This document shows, piece by piece, positions 9,801-17,116 of a stretch of 63,372 nt of DNA. A program made the translations under genes and the position numbers. This DNA comes from Halobiforma nitratireducens JCM 10879 (lineage in GTDB: Archaea > Halobacteriota > Halobacteria > Halobacteriales > Natrialbaceae), in contig NZ_AOMA01000003.1 of assembly GCF_000337895.1 (NCBI RefSeq), positions 623-63,994 of the forward strand. Direction: 5' to 3'. Within the stretch, counting starts at the first letter, position 1, and every line of letters starts with the position of its first letter. The notes beneath the pieces are model-generated. The model was given only the letters and a program-made list of their open reading frames with translations, was not told the DNA's origin and searched no databases.

Positions 9801-9980
9801 GACGCGCTCGAAGAGGTCCTCCTGTTCCTCGATGAGGTCCCCGTCGGCGTTCTTGCGGAGATACCGAGCCGGGAGGATGTTGTGGTAGGCGTTGCTCGTC
9901 AACCGATCCTCGAGGGAGTCCCCCTCGGTGCGCTTGATCGGGAGGGTAAGTTCTTCCGCGGAGAGTTCGCTTTCGCTCAC
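6864..9980 (-). CDS. nrdJ: Class II (B12-dependent) ribonucleoside-diphosphate reductase
   Basis: Encodes 1038 residues, the adenosylcobalamin-dependent ribonucleotide reductase that makes deoxynucleotides with or without oxygen. Order of features: an N-terminal helical region; the substrate-site block PNSPTLMNAG followed by LSACFV (first redox Cys); GGGMGYAFWRLRPYG; GGARRGAQMGVMRVSHPD; the active-site radical loop ATNPCGEQPLEEYEACNLGH with Asn, Cys and Glu; and the phosphate-binding loop APTGTTSMV. The C-terminus has the CxxC pairs expected to deliver reducing power (CPECGSLSLY, then CKTCESCGWSEC). Length is typical of the haloarchaeal enzyme, and no intein is seen. ATG 9980 (MSESELSAEELTLPIKR) is a normal start. 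It is a single-gene unit with a long leader region on its 5' side. Confidence 0.96.
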   Translation of the reverse strand: MSESELSAEELTLPIKRTEGDSLEDRLTSNAYHNILPARYLRKNADGDLIEEQEDLFERVGKNIALAEAVYEAEKQGVEITVTPDQLKPDHPRRDELAADVFGAGVTADDDAETTLSVYNVNKFAYETVVPDLPDDVQAHVESVAEEFQGMMANLDFMPNSPTLMNAGDELQQLSACFVDSPEDDIDDIHQTAKEAAQVFQSGGGMGYAFWRLRPYGDAVGSTGGIASGPITFMRTYDQMCETIAQGGARRGAQMGVMRVSHPDVIQFIHAKNKDVSLAETLRLNDPDDYTHTSFQDALAEARELIDDEGRVPKHLRNAVEGHLSNFNISVGITDDFMDAVESGEEFTFTNPRTGEPHIATQETKELYEMFGLGEHVEVGEELSIPAEELWDDIVEGAHENGEPGVIYLERVNKEHSFDIEKHPDHRILATNPCGEQPLEEYEACNLGHINLSTLADLEAPDWRVWYDEHGDEYDTLEDAVDTFLAEAVDFEEFDHRIEMGTRFLENVVTMSDFPVDKIEQKVREMRKIGLGIMGLAQLYIQLGMEYGSEASNEVARQLMTHINHTSKWTSHELAEQRGSFDEWGKSKYANPTEYREWFEHQTGLDADEWEDGFPIRNHNTTTIAPTGTTSMVGNTTGGCEPIYNVAYYKNVSDDVQGDEMLVEFDDYFLRVLEDNDIDVDAVKEEAQEQMATNQFNGVEGLSTVPDAIGELFVTTGDLSAKEHAGIQVACQEGVDSAISKTVNAPNDSTVEDAKEVFEYIYKHGGKGVTYYRDGTRSKQVLTTRADNTEFADETEAAETLVEQIDEIFGGLEEFLESEEVTDVLETDLDSVVGETDDEKPVHVDFTKKRDRPDALQGVSQRIDTGYGKVYVTINEDPETGQPFELFANIGHSGGFTNSFTEALAKVISTSLRSGVDPEEIVDELCGTRSPKIAWDKGEQIQSIPDAIGTAMRRYLEDEIDKPYPTQQTLEESADASAEPGYDGPQTDGGAATAETGGDATQDLIDAGESPECPECGSLSLYYSEGCKTCESCGWSEC

Positions 9981-10377
9981 GCGTGGCTCACCTCGCTGCT
10001 ATCCGGTCGGCACGTATCGATTTTGACGACAGTCCGGGTCCTGGCTCTCATCATTCGTGACGAAGGTTCGGTATTCGTGCATTCACCATAAAGCTGTCCT
10101 AGCTGTCCCATTTTTATTGGACTAGTACAATGTGTGTTTCAGAGATGTGTCTGTTGGGTCTGATGACAGTCGAGCACGACCGTCGAAACGGTCGTCTCTC
10201 CCTCCGTCGGAGGCTACGGCGGCAGAGGCCTTAACGATTTTCAGACCATCCTGAAAGTGAAACGCCGTCTCACGGCGGTATTTGCGCCGCTACCGTTTCA
10301 GTCAGACCCACGTTCGTCGTTTCGTGTCTCTCATCACATCCAGAAAGATTACGTCCCTTCGGTACGGGGTGTCCGCT
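9981..10377. promoter_or_regulatory. Leader region between nrdJ and a small membrane gene, with strong hairpin
   Basis: These 397 bases hold no gene. They must contain the nrdJ promoter (minus strand) and that of the small gene at 10378. AT-rich stretches lie at about 10120-10135 (TTTTTATTGG and TAGTACAATG). A perfect 8-bp stem with a CGAA loop lies at 10176-10195, followed by further GC-rich inverted segments near 10205-10225. I compared the region by eye with a cobalamin riboswitch and could not find a convincing B12 box. The hairpin may be a terminator or part of a small RNA. Confidence 0.4.
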
Positions 10378-10560
10378 ATGCTCGAACCATTTACGGGATC
10401 GACGGTCCTCCTCGCGTTGGCCGCGCTCGCCGCCTTCGCGGTCGCCGTCATTGCGATCCGCATCGCGATCAAATTGGCCGTCCGCGTCGGCATCATCGCT
10501 GCGATCGTCCTCGCTGCGCTGTACGCGACTGGCACGCTCGAGTTGCTGCCCGGCGTCTAA
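10378..10560 (+). CDS. Small two-helix membrane protein
   Basis: Encodes 60 residues: about seven polar ones, then one long or two adjacent hydrophobic helices (residues 8-27 and 29-50, with a few Arg/Lys in between at IRIAIKLAVR), ending in LELLPGV. I do not recognise a named family; similar tiny membrane proteins are common and conserved in haloarchaea. ATG 10378 was chosen because translation upstream in the same frame is not protein-like and an AT-rich segment lies roughly 30 bases before it. The gene is convergent with trpG, with 27 bases between stops. Role unknown. Confidence 0.6.
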   Translation: MLEPFTGSTVLLALAALAAFAVAVIAIRIAIKLAVRVGIIAAIVLAALYATGTLELLPGV

Positions 10561-10587
10561 TTCTCCGAACCGGGTCGGTCTCCGTTC

Positions 10588-11241
10588 CTACACGGCCTCG
10601 AGGAAGTTCTCGATCACGTCGTGTCCGACGGCCGTGAGCACGCTCTCCGGATGGAACTGGACGGCTTCGATCGGGTGCTCGTGGTGGCGAATGCCCATGA
10701 CGAGCGTCTCGGTCCCGTGCTCGGCGGTCGCCGTCACCGCGAAACAGTTCGGCACCTCGGTCGCCACCAGGGAGTGGTACCGACCGGCCCGAAAGCCCTG
10801 CTCGAGGCCGTCGAAGACGCCTGTCCCGTCGTGATCGACCGCCGACGCCTTGCCGTGGATCGGCTCCGGTGCGCGTCCGACGCTGCCGCCGTACTCGTAG
10901 ACTGCCGCCTCGAGACCGAGACAGACGCCGAGGGTCGGGACCTCGGGGCTCACCTCCCGTAACACGTCCGTGCTGACGCCGACATCGCGATCGTTCTCCG
11001 GGTGGCCGGGGCCGGGACTGATGACGATCGCGTCGGGATCGACCGCACGCACGTCCGCGAGCGAGGCGCTGTTTTTCAGTACCTCGGTCTCGGTGTCGGG
11101 AAGCTGGCTGACGTACTCGACGAGGTTGTAGGTAAACGAGTCGTAGTTGTCGACGAACAGGACCCGTGTGACTTCTGCATCCGCGTCTTCGTCCCCGCTC
11201 GAGTCTTCGGTCGTCTCGTTCGTCTCGCTGGTCGCGCTCAT
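10588..11241 (-). CDS. trpG: Anthranilate synthase component II (glutamine amidotransferase)
   Basis: Encodes 217 residues. It supplies ammonia from glutamine to TrpE for anthranilate formation, the first step of tryptophan synthesis. After an acidic N-terminal extension of about 25 residues comes VLFVDNYDSFTYNLVEYV, the class I amidotransferase opening. The nucleophile Cys is in LGVCLGLEA, and the His and Glu of the triad are in VQFHPESVLT near the C-terminus. The start codon overlaps the trpE stop by four bases (ATGA type), so it is the last gene of the trpD-F-E-G operon and translationally coupled. The acidic extension is a usual haloarchaeal trait. Confidence 0.94.
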   Translation of the reverse strand: MSATSETNETTEDSSGDEDADAEVTRVLFVDNYDSFTYNLVEYVSQLPDTETEVLKNSASLADVRAVDPDAIVISPGPGHPENDRDVGVSTDVLREVSPEVPTLGVCLGLEAAVYEYGGSVGRAPEPIHGKASAVDHDGTGVFDGLEQGFRAGRYHSLVATEVPNCFAVTATAEHGTETLVMGIRHHEHPIEAVQFHPESVLTAVGHDVIENFLEAV

Positions 11242-12950
11242 CGGCTCACCTCCGGCGTCGGCTCGCGCTCGTCGGCCCCGCTCGAGTCGATGTCCTCTTC
11301 GATCGCCTCGAGCGCGGCCAGCACGCCGCCCATCTTCTTCTCGGTTTCTTCGTACTCCCGTTCGGGATCGCTGTCGGCGACCAGACCCGCGCCGGCCTGT
11401 ACCGTGATGCGGTCCCGATCGCCCTCGTCTTCGACGGTTGCGGTCCGAATGACGATCGCGAAGTCCGCGTCGCCCGTCCAGGAGTAGTAGCCGACGCCGC
11501 CGCCGTACAGCCCTCGAGGTTCGGCCTCGAGGTCGTCGATGATCTCCATCGCACGGACCTTCGGCGCACCCGAGAGCGTCCCCGCGGGGAAGGCGGCCCT
11601 GATCGCGTCGAACGCATCGGGAGCCTTCGTCTCCCGGGCTGCCGAACGCGGTTCGGCAACGTCGGCGTCGGCCGCGAGCTGGCCCGTTACCGTCGACTCG
11701 ATGTGCTGGACGTGGCTGTACTTGAGGACGTTCATAAACTCGTCGACCCGGACCGTGCCTGCCTCCGAAACGCGGCGCACGTCGTTGCGAGCCAGGTCGA
11801 CCAACATCGTGTGTTCGGCACGCTCTTTCTCGTCGGCCAGCATCTCGCCCGCGAGCCGTCGGTCTTCGACGGGGCTGGTCCCCCGATCGCAGGTCCCGGC
11901 GATGGGGTTCGACATGACTTCTCGCCCGCGCACGGAGACCAGCGTTTCGGGGCTCGCGCCGACGACCGTCAGCTCGTCGTGCTCGAGCAGGTACATGTAC
12001 GGCGAGGGGTTCACGTCCCGCATCGCCTCGTAGAACCCGAGGGGATCGACATCCCCGTACAGTTCCCGCTTTCGGGAGACGACGCCCTGATAGATGTCCC
12101 CGTCGAGGACGTGCTCTTTCGCTTTCCGGACGCTGTCCTCGTAGTCGGCTTTCGCGCCCGCGGTCTCGTCCTCGCGGACGAAGCCGCCGGTGTCGGGCTT
12201 CTCGGCTCCGTTCTCACGTAGCGTCTCCGCGACTGCGGCGGCCTCCGAACGGACCTCGTCGTAGACCGCGTCCGGGTCGTCGTCGGCCGCCAGAATCGGC
12301 GTGCAGACGAGCGAAACCGTCCCCTCGCGCTCGTCGAACGCGAGCGTCTTCGTCGTCAACACGAACTGCGCGTCCGGGAACCGCGAGTCGGGGCGCTCGA
12401 TGCCGACTTCCTCGAGCCAGAGATCGTAGACGGCGTCGTAGGCGAGGAAACCGACGAGCCCGCCGGTCAACAGCTGGCGGTCGCGCTCGGGCGCGTTCTC
12501 GAGTCGAACGTCGGGCATGGCGGCCCGGAGTGTGTCGACTGTGTCGGCCGGCTCGTCGTCGGGCTCGAGCGACTCGAGGGGGGCATCCGCCGACAGCGCG
12601 TCGACGGTCGTCCCGTCCGGATCAACCGTGACCACGGCGTCGGGATCGTAGCCCACGTAGGAGAACCGCGCGTGGCGTTCGGCCCCCGCGGCGCTCGGCC
12701 GGAACGCGCCGTCCGGATCACTCGACGCCGTCTTTTCGGCGCTCTCGAGCAGGAAAGCGTAGGGCGATCGCTCGCGGTCGCTTCCCGGCGCACGGCCGGT
12801 TAGGGCGGCGTACGCCGACAGCGGCGTCGTCTCGACCTCGAGGGTGGCGACCGTGCGGACGACGACGGGTCGGTCGTCTTCCTCGTCGTCTCCGCCGGCC
12901 GTCACGTGCTCCCGGAACGCCTCCCGGTCGAGATCCAGTTCGAACGTCAT
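11238..12950 (-). CDS. trpE: Anthranilate synthase component I
   Basis: Encodes 570 residues, the chorismate-binding subunit that turns chorismate and ammonia into anthranilate. The N-terminal third carries the small regulatory lobe including LLESAE, the usual tryptophan feedback-binding element. The C-terminal chorismate-binding core shows SPYMYLLEHDELTVVGASPE, MSNPIAGTCDRG, LVDLARNDVRRV, GTLSGAPKVRAMEIIDDLE and GGGVGYYSWTGDADF, all classical for the TrpE/PabB family. The LLES element and pairing with trpG in a trp operon argue for TrpE rather than PabB. Its start overlaps the trpF stop codon (TAATG arrangement at 12948-12952). The product is cytoplasmic. Confidence 0.95.
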   Translation of the reverse strand: MTFELDLDREAFREHVTAGGDDEEDDRPVVVRTVATLEVETTPLSAYAALTGRAPGSDRERSPYAFLLESAEKTASSDPDGAFRPSAAGAERHARFSYVGYDPDAVVTVDPDGTTVDALSADAPLESLEPDDEPADTVDTLRAAMPDVRLENAPERDRQLLTGGLVGFLAYDAVYDLWLEEVGIERPDSRFPDAQFVLTTKTLAFDEREGTVSLVCTPILAADDDPDAVYDEVRSEAAAVAETLRENGAEKPDTGGFVREDETAGAKADYEDSVRKAKEHVLDGDIYQGVVSRKRELYGDVDPLGFYEAMRDVNPSPYMYLLEHDELTVVGASPETLVSVRGREVMSNPIAGTCDRGTSPVEDRRLAGEMLADEKERAEHTMLVDLARNDVRRVSEAGTVRVDEFMNVLKYSHVQHIESTVTGQLAADADVAEPRSAARETKAPDAFDAIRAAFPAGTLSGAPKVRAMEIIDDLEAEPRGLYGGGVGYYSWTGDADFAIVIRTATVEDEGDRDRITVQAGAGLVADSDPEREYEETEKKMGGVLAALEAIEEDIDSSGADEREPTPEVSR

Positions 12951-13630
12951 TACGGTTCTGCCCTCCGATCGGTGGCTTCGGTCGTGGTGCCGTTCGCCAC
13001 ACGCTCGACGAACGACCGAACCGCTGTGGGGTCTTTTTCGCCCCCGGTTGCCTCCACGCCGCTCGCGACATCGACCGCGAAGGGCTCGACCGTCTTGACC
13101 GCCGCCGCGACGTTGTCGGGCTCGAGCCCGCCCGCGAGGATCAGCGGCGACGCGAGGTCTCGGGCGGCCGCACGCGTCCGCTCCCAGTCGTGGGTCTCGC
13201 CGGTACCGCCGCCGCCGTCCTCGTCGGCAGTGTCGACGACGAACCCGTCGACGACATCGTCGTACCTCGTTGCGGCGTCCGGCTCGTCCGCATCGACCGC
13301 ATAGAGGACGGCCGCGTCGACTCGCGACCGCAGGTAGCCCAGATCACCCGGCGGGAACTCGCCGTGGAGCTGGACGGCGTCCGGCTCGACTCGGTCGACG
13401 AGTTCGATCGCGGCCCCGGGATCGTCGGGCATCGTCACGAGTACCGCAGTCACGAACGGTGGTGCGGCGGCGGCGAGGGCCGCTGCACGCTCGACCGAGA
13501 CTTCTCGGGGGGTGTCGACCGGTACGTCACAGACGATGCCGACCGCGTCCGCTCCGGCATCAACCGCCGTCTCGAGATCCCGTTCGTTCGTCAGCCCGCA
13601 GATCTTGGTGCGGGTACGAGCGCCGCTCAT
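12950..13630 (-). CDS. trpF: Phosphoribosylanthranilate isomerase
   Basis: Encodes 226 residues of a TIM barrel that isomerises N-(5-phosphoribosyl)anthranilate in tryptophan synthesis. The opening KICGLTNERD holds the catalytic Cys. Strand motifs DAVQLHGEF, LAGGLEPDNV and DVASGVEATGGEKD (phosphate-binding end of the barrel, with the catalytic Asp in VDVASG) are all present. The open frame extends to 13675, but ATG 13630 gives the family start and overlaps the trpD stop by four bases. It is the second gene of trpD-F-E-G. An internal Asp/Gly-rich loop (DTADEDGGGGTGETHD) is a haloarchaeal insertion. Confidence 0.94.
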   Translation of the reverse strand: MSGARTRTKICGLTNERDLETAVDAGADAVGIVCDVPVDTPREVSVERAAALAAAAPPFVTAVLVTMPDDPGAAIELVDRVEPDAVQLHGEFPPGDLGYLRSRVDAAVLYAVDADEPDAATRYDDVVDGFVVDTADEDGGGGTGETHDWERTRAAARDLASPLILAGGLEPDNVAAAVKTVEPFAVDVASGVEATGGEKDPTAVRSFVERVANGTTTEATDRRAEP

Positions 13631-14658
13631 CGTCGTGCCTCCGTATCGGTGTGGTCGGACGCTGTGGTCGCACACAACTGCTCGAGTTTCGCCGCGGCAT
13701 CACCCTCCTCGATCGCCGCGCGGGCGATATCGGCTCCCGTCTCGAGAGTGTCGGCCTCGCCGGCGACGTAGATCGCTGCTCCCGCGTTCGCGAGGATGAC
13801 GTCGCGTTTCGCCCCGGTCACGTCGCCCGCGACGATCCCACGGAGGTCCGCGGCGTTCTCCTCGGGCGTCCCGCCGGCGATATCCGCGATGTCGTGGTCT
13901 TCGAGCCCGAGGTCGGCGGGTTCGAGGGTGTACTCGTCGACCTCGTTTCCGGTGACCTCCGCAGCGACGGTCTCGCCGTGAATCGCGATTTCGTCGGTGC
14001 CCGCACCGTGGACGACCAGCGCCCGCTGGACGTCCATCCGCGCGAGCGCATCCGCGAGCACGGGAACGAGGTCCGGGTCGTAGACGCCGACGACCTGTGC
14101 GTCCGCACCCGCGGGGTTCGTCAGCGGACCGAGCACGTTGAACACGGTCCGCATCCCGAGTTCCTTGCGCGGGCCGATGACGGCCTTCATCGCCGGGTGA
14201 AAGACAGGTGCGAGCATGAAGCCGATGCCGTCCGCTTCGATCGCCGCTTCGACCGCCGGCGGTTCGGCTTCCACGTCGACGCCCGCGACCTCGAGTACGT
14301 CCGCACTGCCCGAGGAGGACGACACCGAGTAGTTCCCGTGTTTCGCGACGGGGACGCCAGCCCCTGCGGCGACGACCGCGCTCGTCGTCGAGACGTTGAT
14401 CGTATCGTAGTCGTCCCCGCCCGTGCCACAGGTGTCGACGAGCGGCTCGCGGTCGGGCGAGATCGTCCGTGCCGCCTCGCGCATCCCCTCCGCGAAGCCG
14501 GCAATTTCGGCCTCGGTCTCGCCTTTCGCACGGAGCGCAGCCAGTAGCGCGCCGATCTGTGCCTCCGTCGCCTCTTCGAAGACCGCACTCGAGGCCGCTC
14601 GAGCGTCGGCCTGGCTCAGATCCTCGCCCTCGGTGACGCGTTCGACGTATTCCTGCAT
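13627..14658 (-). CDS. trpD: Anthranilate phosphoribosyltransferase
   Basis: Encodes 343 residues and transfers phosphoribose from PRPP to anthranilate. Motifs: the glycine-rich PRPP loop VDTCGTGGDDYDTINVST, the anthranilate-site block AKHGNYSVSSSSGSADVLE, FHPAMKAVIGPRKELGMRT and FNVLGPLTNPAGA. Length is normal for the family. ATG 14658 (MQEYVERVTEGEDLSQADA) is chosen over the longer open frame because the extra 40 residues are not conserved-looking. First gene of the operon; downstream genes overlap it and each other by one to four bases. A promoter-like element and a TGTAC-type inverted repeat precede it. Confidence 0.95.
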   Translation of the reverse strand: MQEYVERVTEGEDLSQADARAASSAVFEEATEAQIGALLAALRAKGETEAEIAGFAEGMREAARTISPDREPLVDTCGTGGDDYDTINVSTTSAVVAAGAGVPVAKHGNYSVSSSSGSADVLEVAGVDVEAEPPAVEAAIEADGIGFMLAPVFHPAMKAVIGPRKELGMRTVFNVLGPLTNPAGADAQVVGVYDPDLVPVLADALARMDVQRALVVHGAGTDEIAIHGETVAAEVTGNEVDEYTLEPADLGLEDHDIADIAGGTPEENAADLRGIVAGDVTGAKRDVILANAGAAIYVAGEADTLETGADIARAAIEEGDAAAKLEQLCATTASDHTDTEARR

Positions 14659-14720
14659 AGTGATCACCAATGTACGTAGTTGTCTTGTAATGCTCAAATC
14701 AGTACATGAACTTAAGGATG
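14659..14720 (-). promoter_or_regulatory. trp operon promoter region with ATGTAC...GTACAT inverted repeat
   Basis: On the minus strand a TATA-like CTTAAGTT lies around 14709-14716. Two half-sites, ATGTAC at 14670-14675 and GTACAT at 14702-14707 (plus-strand spelling), form an inverted repeat with 26 bases between them, about three helical turns centre to centre. TrpY, the archaeal trp repressor known from methanogens, binds TGTACA-type boxes, so these may be operator sites. That link is inference; the repeat itself is seen directly. Confidence 0.4.
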
Positions 14721-14843
14721 CCGGTGGTTCGACCCCGTGGTGATCACTCGCGTACGGCGGCCGATTCGAAACCTTCAACTACGGTGGCCAGCAACGAATG
14801 AGTGCAGACGACGTGGCGCGACGCGCCGCGGTGAAAGCCAGAC

Positions 14844-14918
14844 GGGTTGGTGGTCTAGTCTGGTTATGACACCTCCTTGACATGGAGGAGGCCGGCAGTT
14901 CAAATCTGCCCCAACCCA
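14844..14918 (+). tRNA. tRNA-Val (anticodon GAC)
   Basis: The 75-base cloverleaf is complete. The acceptor stem GGGTTGG pairs with CCAACCC at the 3' end, with A as discriminator base. The anticodon stem is CCTCC/GGAGG around the loop TTGACAT, giving anticodon GAC for valine. The T arm is GGCAG/CTGCC around TTCAAAT. CCA is not encoded, as is usual for haloarchaea. A near copy of its last 16 bases occurs about 820 bp downstream, so the gene may have served as an integration site. Confidence 0.95.
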
Positions 14919-15019
14919 TTTCTGACGAATACAATACGACGAGCGCAGCCAGGAGTGCGCTCGTCGGAAGTTGTTACGGAAGTGCAAGGAGAAAGCCCCG
15001 CCCTTCAGGGCAGGGATGA

Positions 15020-15234
15020 ATCCGACAGTTCATCACGTATAAAGCCGAACGCGCTGGTATCCGGGTCGGAGAGGTCGATGCATACCATACAGCCAGCGGT
15101 GTTCGGCGTGTGGTTCGATGGGAACACGTGATGGCGACCACTTTTTGTGTTCGGAGTGCGGCCGTGGACGCCACGCCGATCTGAACGCTTCAGCGAATAT
15201 CGCACAACGGGAGGGAGAACCATGCACGGCCTAA
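15020..15234 (+). pseudogene. Frameshifted C-terminal remnant of TnpB (IS200/IS605/IS1341 type)
   Basis: The first piece reads [18 protein letters not shown], the TnpB segment just before its zinc finger. The frame then jumps by one base at about 15091 and continues [20 protein letters not shown] and [18 protein letters not shown], which is the four-Cys zinc ribbon plus the last RuvC motif (the Asp of HADLNAS). It ends in a TAA at 15232-15234. The codons line up if one A was lost between ACA and AGC. The N-terminal two thirds of TnpB, including the first RuvC Asp, are missing, so this copy cannot be an active RNA-guided nuclease. Confidence 0.85.
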
Positions 15235-15475
<241 letters not shown>

Positions 15476-15723
15476 CAAGGGTGATCTGAACCGAACGAGT
15501 CGTACTCGGGACGCGAACGAAGCGAGCGACCGGGTACGTCCCGACGTGGTTCACCTTTGTCGAGTGGAGTCCCCGTCCTCGAGGAGTCGTTCTCGTGATC
15601 CCGAAAATCTCCGATTTCGGACGACACCGCAACGAGCAAAGCGAGTGAGCAGCGTTAACGAGAGTGGACTCTCGTTTGCACATCGGAAGCTTCGCGTTCT
15701 GAGGACGCAGTAGGGCAGGGGAA
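15476..15723. other. Non-coding scar between IS end and tRNA-like repeat
   Basis: I see no gene here. A perfect 9-bp inverted repeat with a two-base centre (AACGAGAGT-GG-ACTCTCGTT) lies at 15657-15676, and GGTGATCTGAACC / GGTTCACC-like complementary pieces lie near 15480 and 15550. The stretch probably belongs to the decayed insertion. Confidence 0.4.
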
Positions 15724-15739
15724 AAATCCGCCCCAACCC
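15724..15739 (+). repeat. Near copy of the tRNA-Val 3' end (possible attachment site)
   Basis: These 16 bases match 14902-14917, the T-loop-to-acceptor end of tRNA-Val, at 15 of 16 positions (AAATCYGCCCCAACCC), and are followed by a run of six T. Direct repeats of a tRNA 3' end are the classic trace of tyrosine-recombinase integration. No integrase is present between the copies, so if this is an att site the element has lost nearly everything. Confidence 0.45.
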
Positions 15740-15786
15740 TTTTTTCGCGCTTCAGCCGGTGTCAGGTATCCCCGTCCGACAGCGGT

Positions 15787-17109
15787 TCACGCGCCGGGAT
15801 CGGGCCTCGGCAGCGCCCGCCGTGAACGCGGTGGAACCAGATAGCTCCCCCAGCGTCGGAGCCTGAGATACTGCAGGATGCCGTTGCTTCCGCGCGGCCC
15901 GAGCCCGTACTGGCGAAAGTCGTCCCCGACCATCGCCTCCCGCGCGCGGACGAACTCCGACATGTCCCGCTGAAGACAGACGAAGTGCAGCCCACAGGTG
16001 TCGCCGTCGGTCGTGTTCACGTCCCGCCGGAGCAACACCGGGTCCCCGTCTTCACGGGCTCGAGCGACCTTTTGTGCGTGACCGACGACACCGCGTTCGC
16101 GCGCGTCGTCGTGTGCGTCGTCGACGGTCGCCGCGACGCCAGGGTCACGCCCGAGGCGTTCGCCGTACTCACCGACCGCGTTTCGTTCGGCGTGGTCCGG
16201 GCTGAACAGTCGCGCGACGCGTTGCTCGTGATCGCTCTCCTCGAACCAGACCTCGAGGTCGAGTTCGAGGGTCTCGAAATGCTGGGTCGAGCCGCCGGCA
16301 AAGGGACCGTCACGGATCGTCACTCGGTCCTCGGTCGCCTGGCTCTCCCGAAAGCCGGCTCGAAAGCCCATAAAAAAGGGTGCCTCTTCGGGAACCGGCT
16401 CGCTCTCCGGAATGCCGTCGAGACCGTGCTGTCGCTCGGCCGGCAGCCCCGGACCGACGAATCCAGTTCGACGTCCCCTCCGCTCGAAGACGCCCCCGAG
16501 CGACGCCGACGGCGAGTGGCCGTTGAGTTGCTCGCGTTCGCCAAACAGCGTTTCCTCCGCGGCGAGCACCACGGCGGGGTCGTCGCTCGCGAGGTGCAAC
16601 AGGGCGTCGTTCGTATCGACCGTCACGTCACTGGCAGCGGCGAGTACGGTGATCGGATCGGGGTTCGGAAGGTCGACGGCGGCGTCGAGTTCCGCCTCGA
16701 ACCGATCGAAGTACGCCGGCGTATAGCCCAGCGTAAAGACGAGTCCGTCGCCGCTCCACTCGAGGGCCCGTTCGACTGCCCGCAGTGCCGCCCTTACGGT
16801 CCCGCGAGCCCCAGCCACCGGGTCGCTCCCGCTCGAGAGCGACAGGCTCAGAAAGACGTGATGTGCGGGCGGGACGACGTTCCCGGCGTCGTCGGTCTTC
16901 AGAACGTCGTTCCAGGCGTGCTGTCGATCCGGGAGCGATTCGGGGTCCGAAACGCCCTCGGGAGCGTTCACCGATGTCCGGTCGCTGTTTTCGAGACACG
17001 CTGCGAGTGCGCCACTCCCGCCGGCTGCGACCGCCTTACGGGAGAAGGCTCGCCGGGAGAGGTCCGTCGTCGACCTCGAGTCCGTGTGGTCGTCGGTCGG
17101 TGGTGACAT
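15787..17109 (-). CDS. Tat-exported DyP-like protein (DUF7405-like) with altered active site
   Basis: Encodes 440 residues with a twin-arginine signal (SRRAFSRKAVAAGG, residues 18-31). The fold reads as a dye-decolourising peroxidase: FVGPGLP, the GxxDG-region GFRAG (residues 248-252), the likely haem-ligand His344 in VVGHAQK, and Arg361/362 in VLLRRD leading to CGLHFVCLQRDMSEF, the closing DyP strand. The catalytic Asp of the GxxDG motif is Ala here, so ordinary peroxidase chemistry is doubtful. I believe the haloarchaeal family is listed as DUF7405. It is exported folded, outside the cell membrane. It lies seven bases after the amine-oxidase-like gene, so they form an operon and may act on the same substrate. 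Confidence 0.75.
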   Translation of the reverse strand: MSPPTDDHTDSRSTTDLSRRAFSRKAVAAGGSGALAACLENSDRTSVNAPEGVSDPESLPDRQHAWNDVLKTDDAGNVVPPAHHVFLSLSLSSGSDPVAGARGTVRAALRAVERALEWSGDGLVFTLGYTPAYFDRFEAELDAAVDLPNPDPITVLAAASDVTVDTNDALLHLASDDPAVVLAAEETLFGEREQLNGHSPSASLGGVFERRGRRTGFVGPGLPAERQHGLDGIPESEPVPEEAPFFMGFRAGFRESQATEDRVTIRDGPFAGGSTQHFETLELDLEVWFEESDHEQRVARLFSPDHAERNAVGEYGERLGRDPGVAATVDDAHDDARERGVVGHAQKVARAREDGDPVLLRRDVNTTDGDTCGLHFVCLQRDMSEFVRAREAMVGDDFRQYGLGPRGSNGILQYLRLRRWGSYLVPPRSRRALPRPDPGA

Positions 17110-17116
17110 CTCGATC

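Noticed and set aside
9981..10377. Cobalamin riboswitch before the B12-dependent reductase
   Set aside because: No B12-box consensus could be placed by eye; only generic hairpins are visible.
15657..15676. Perfect 9-bp inverted repeat with two-base centre as a transposon end or operator
   Set aside because: No second copy elsewhere in the window and no gene next to it; probably a chance or terminator-like palindrome in scar DNA.
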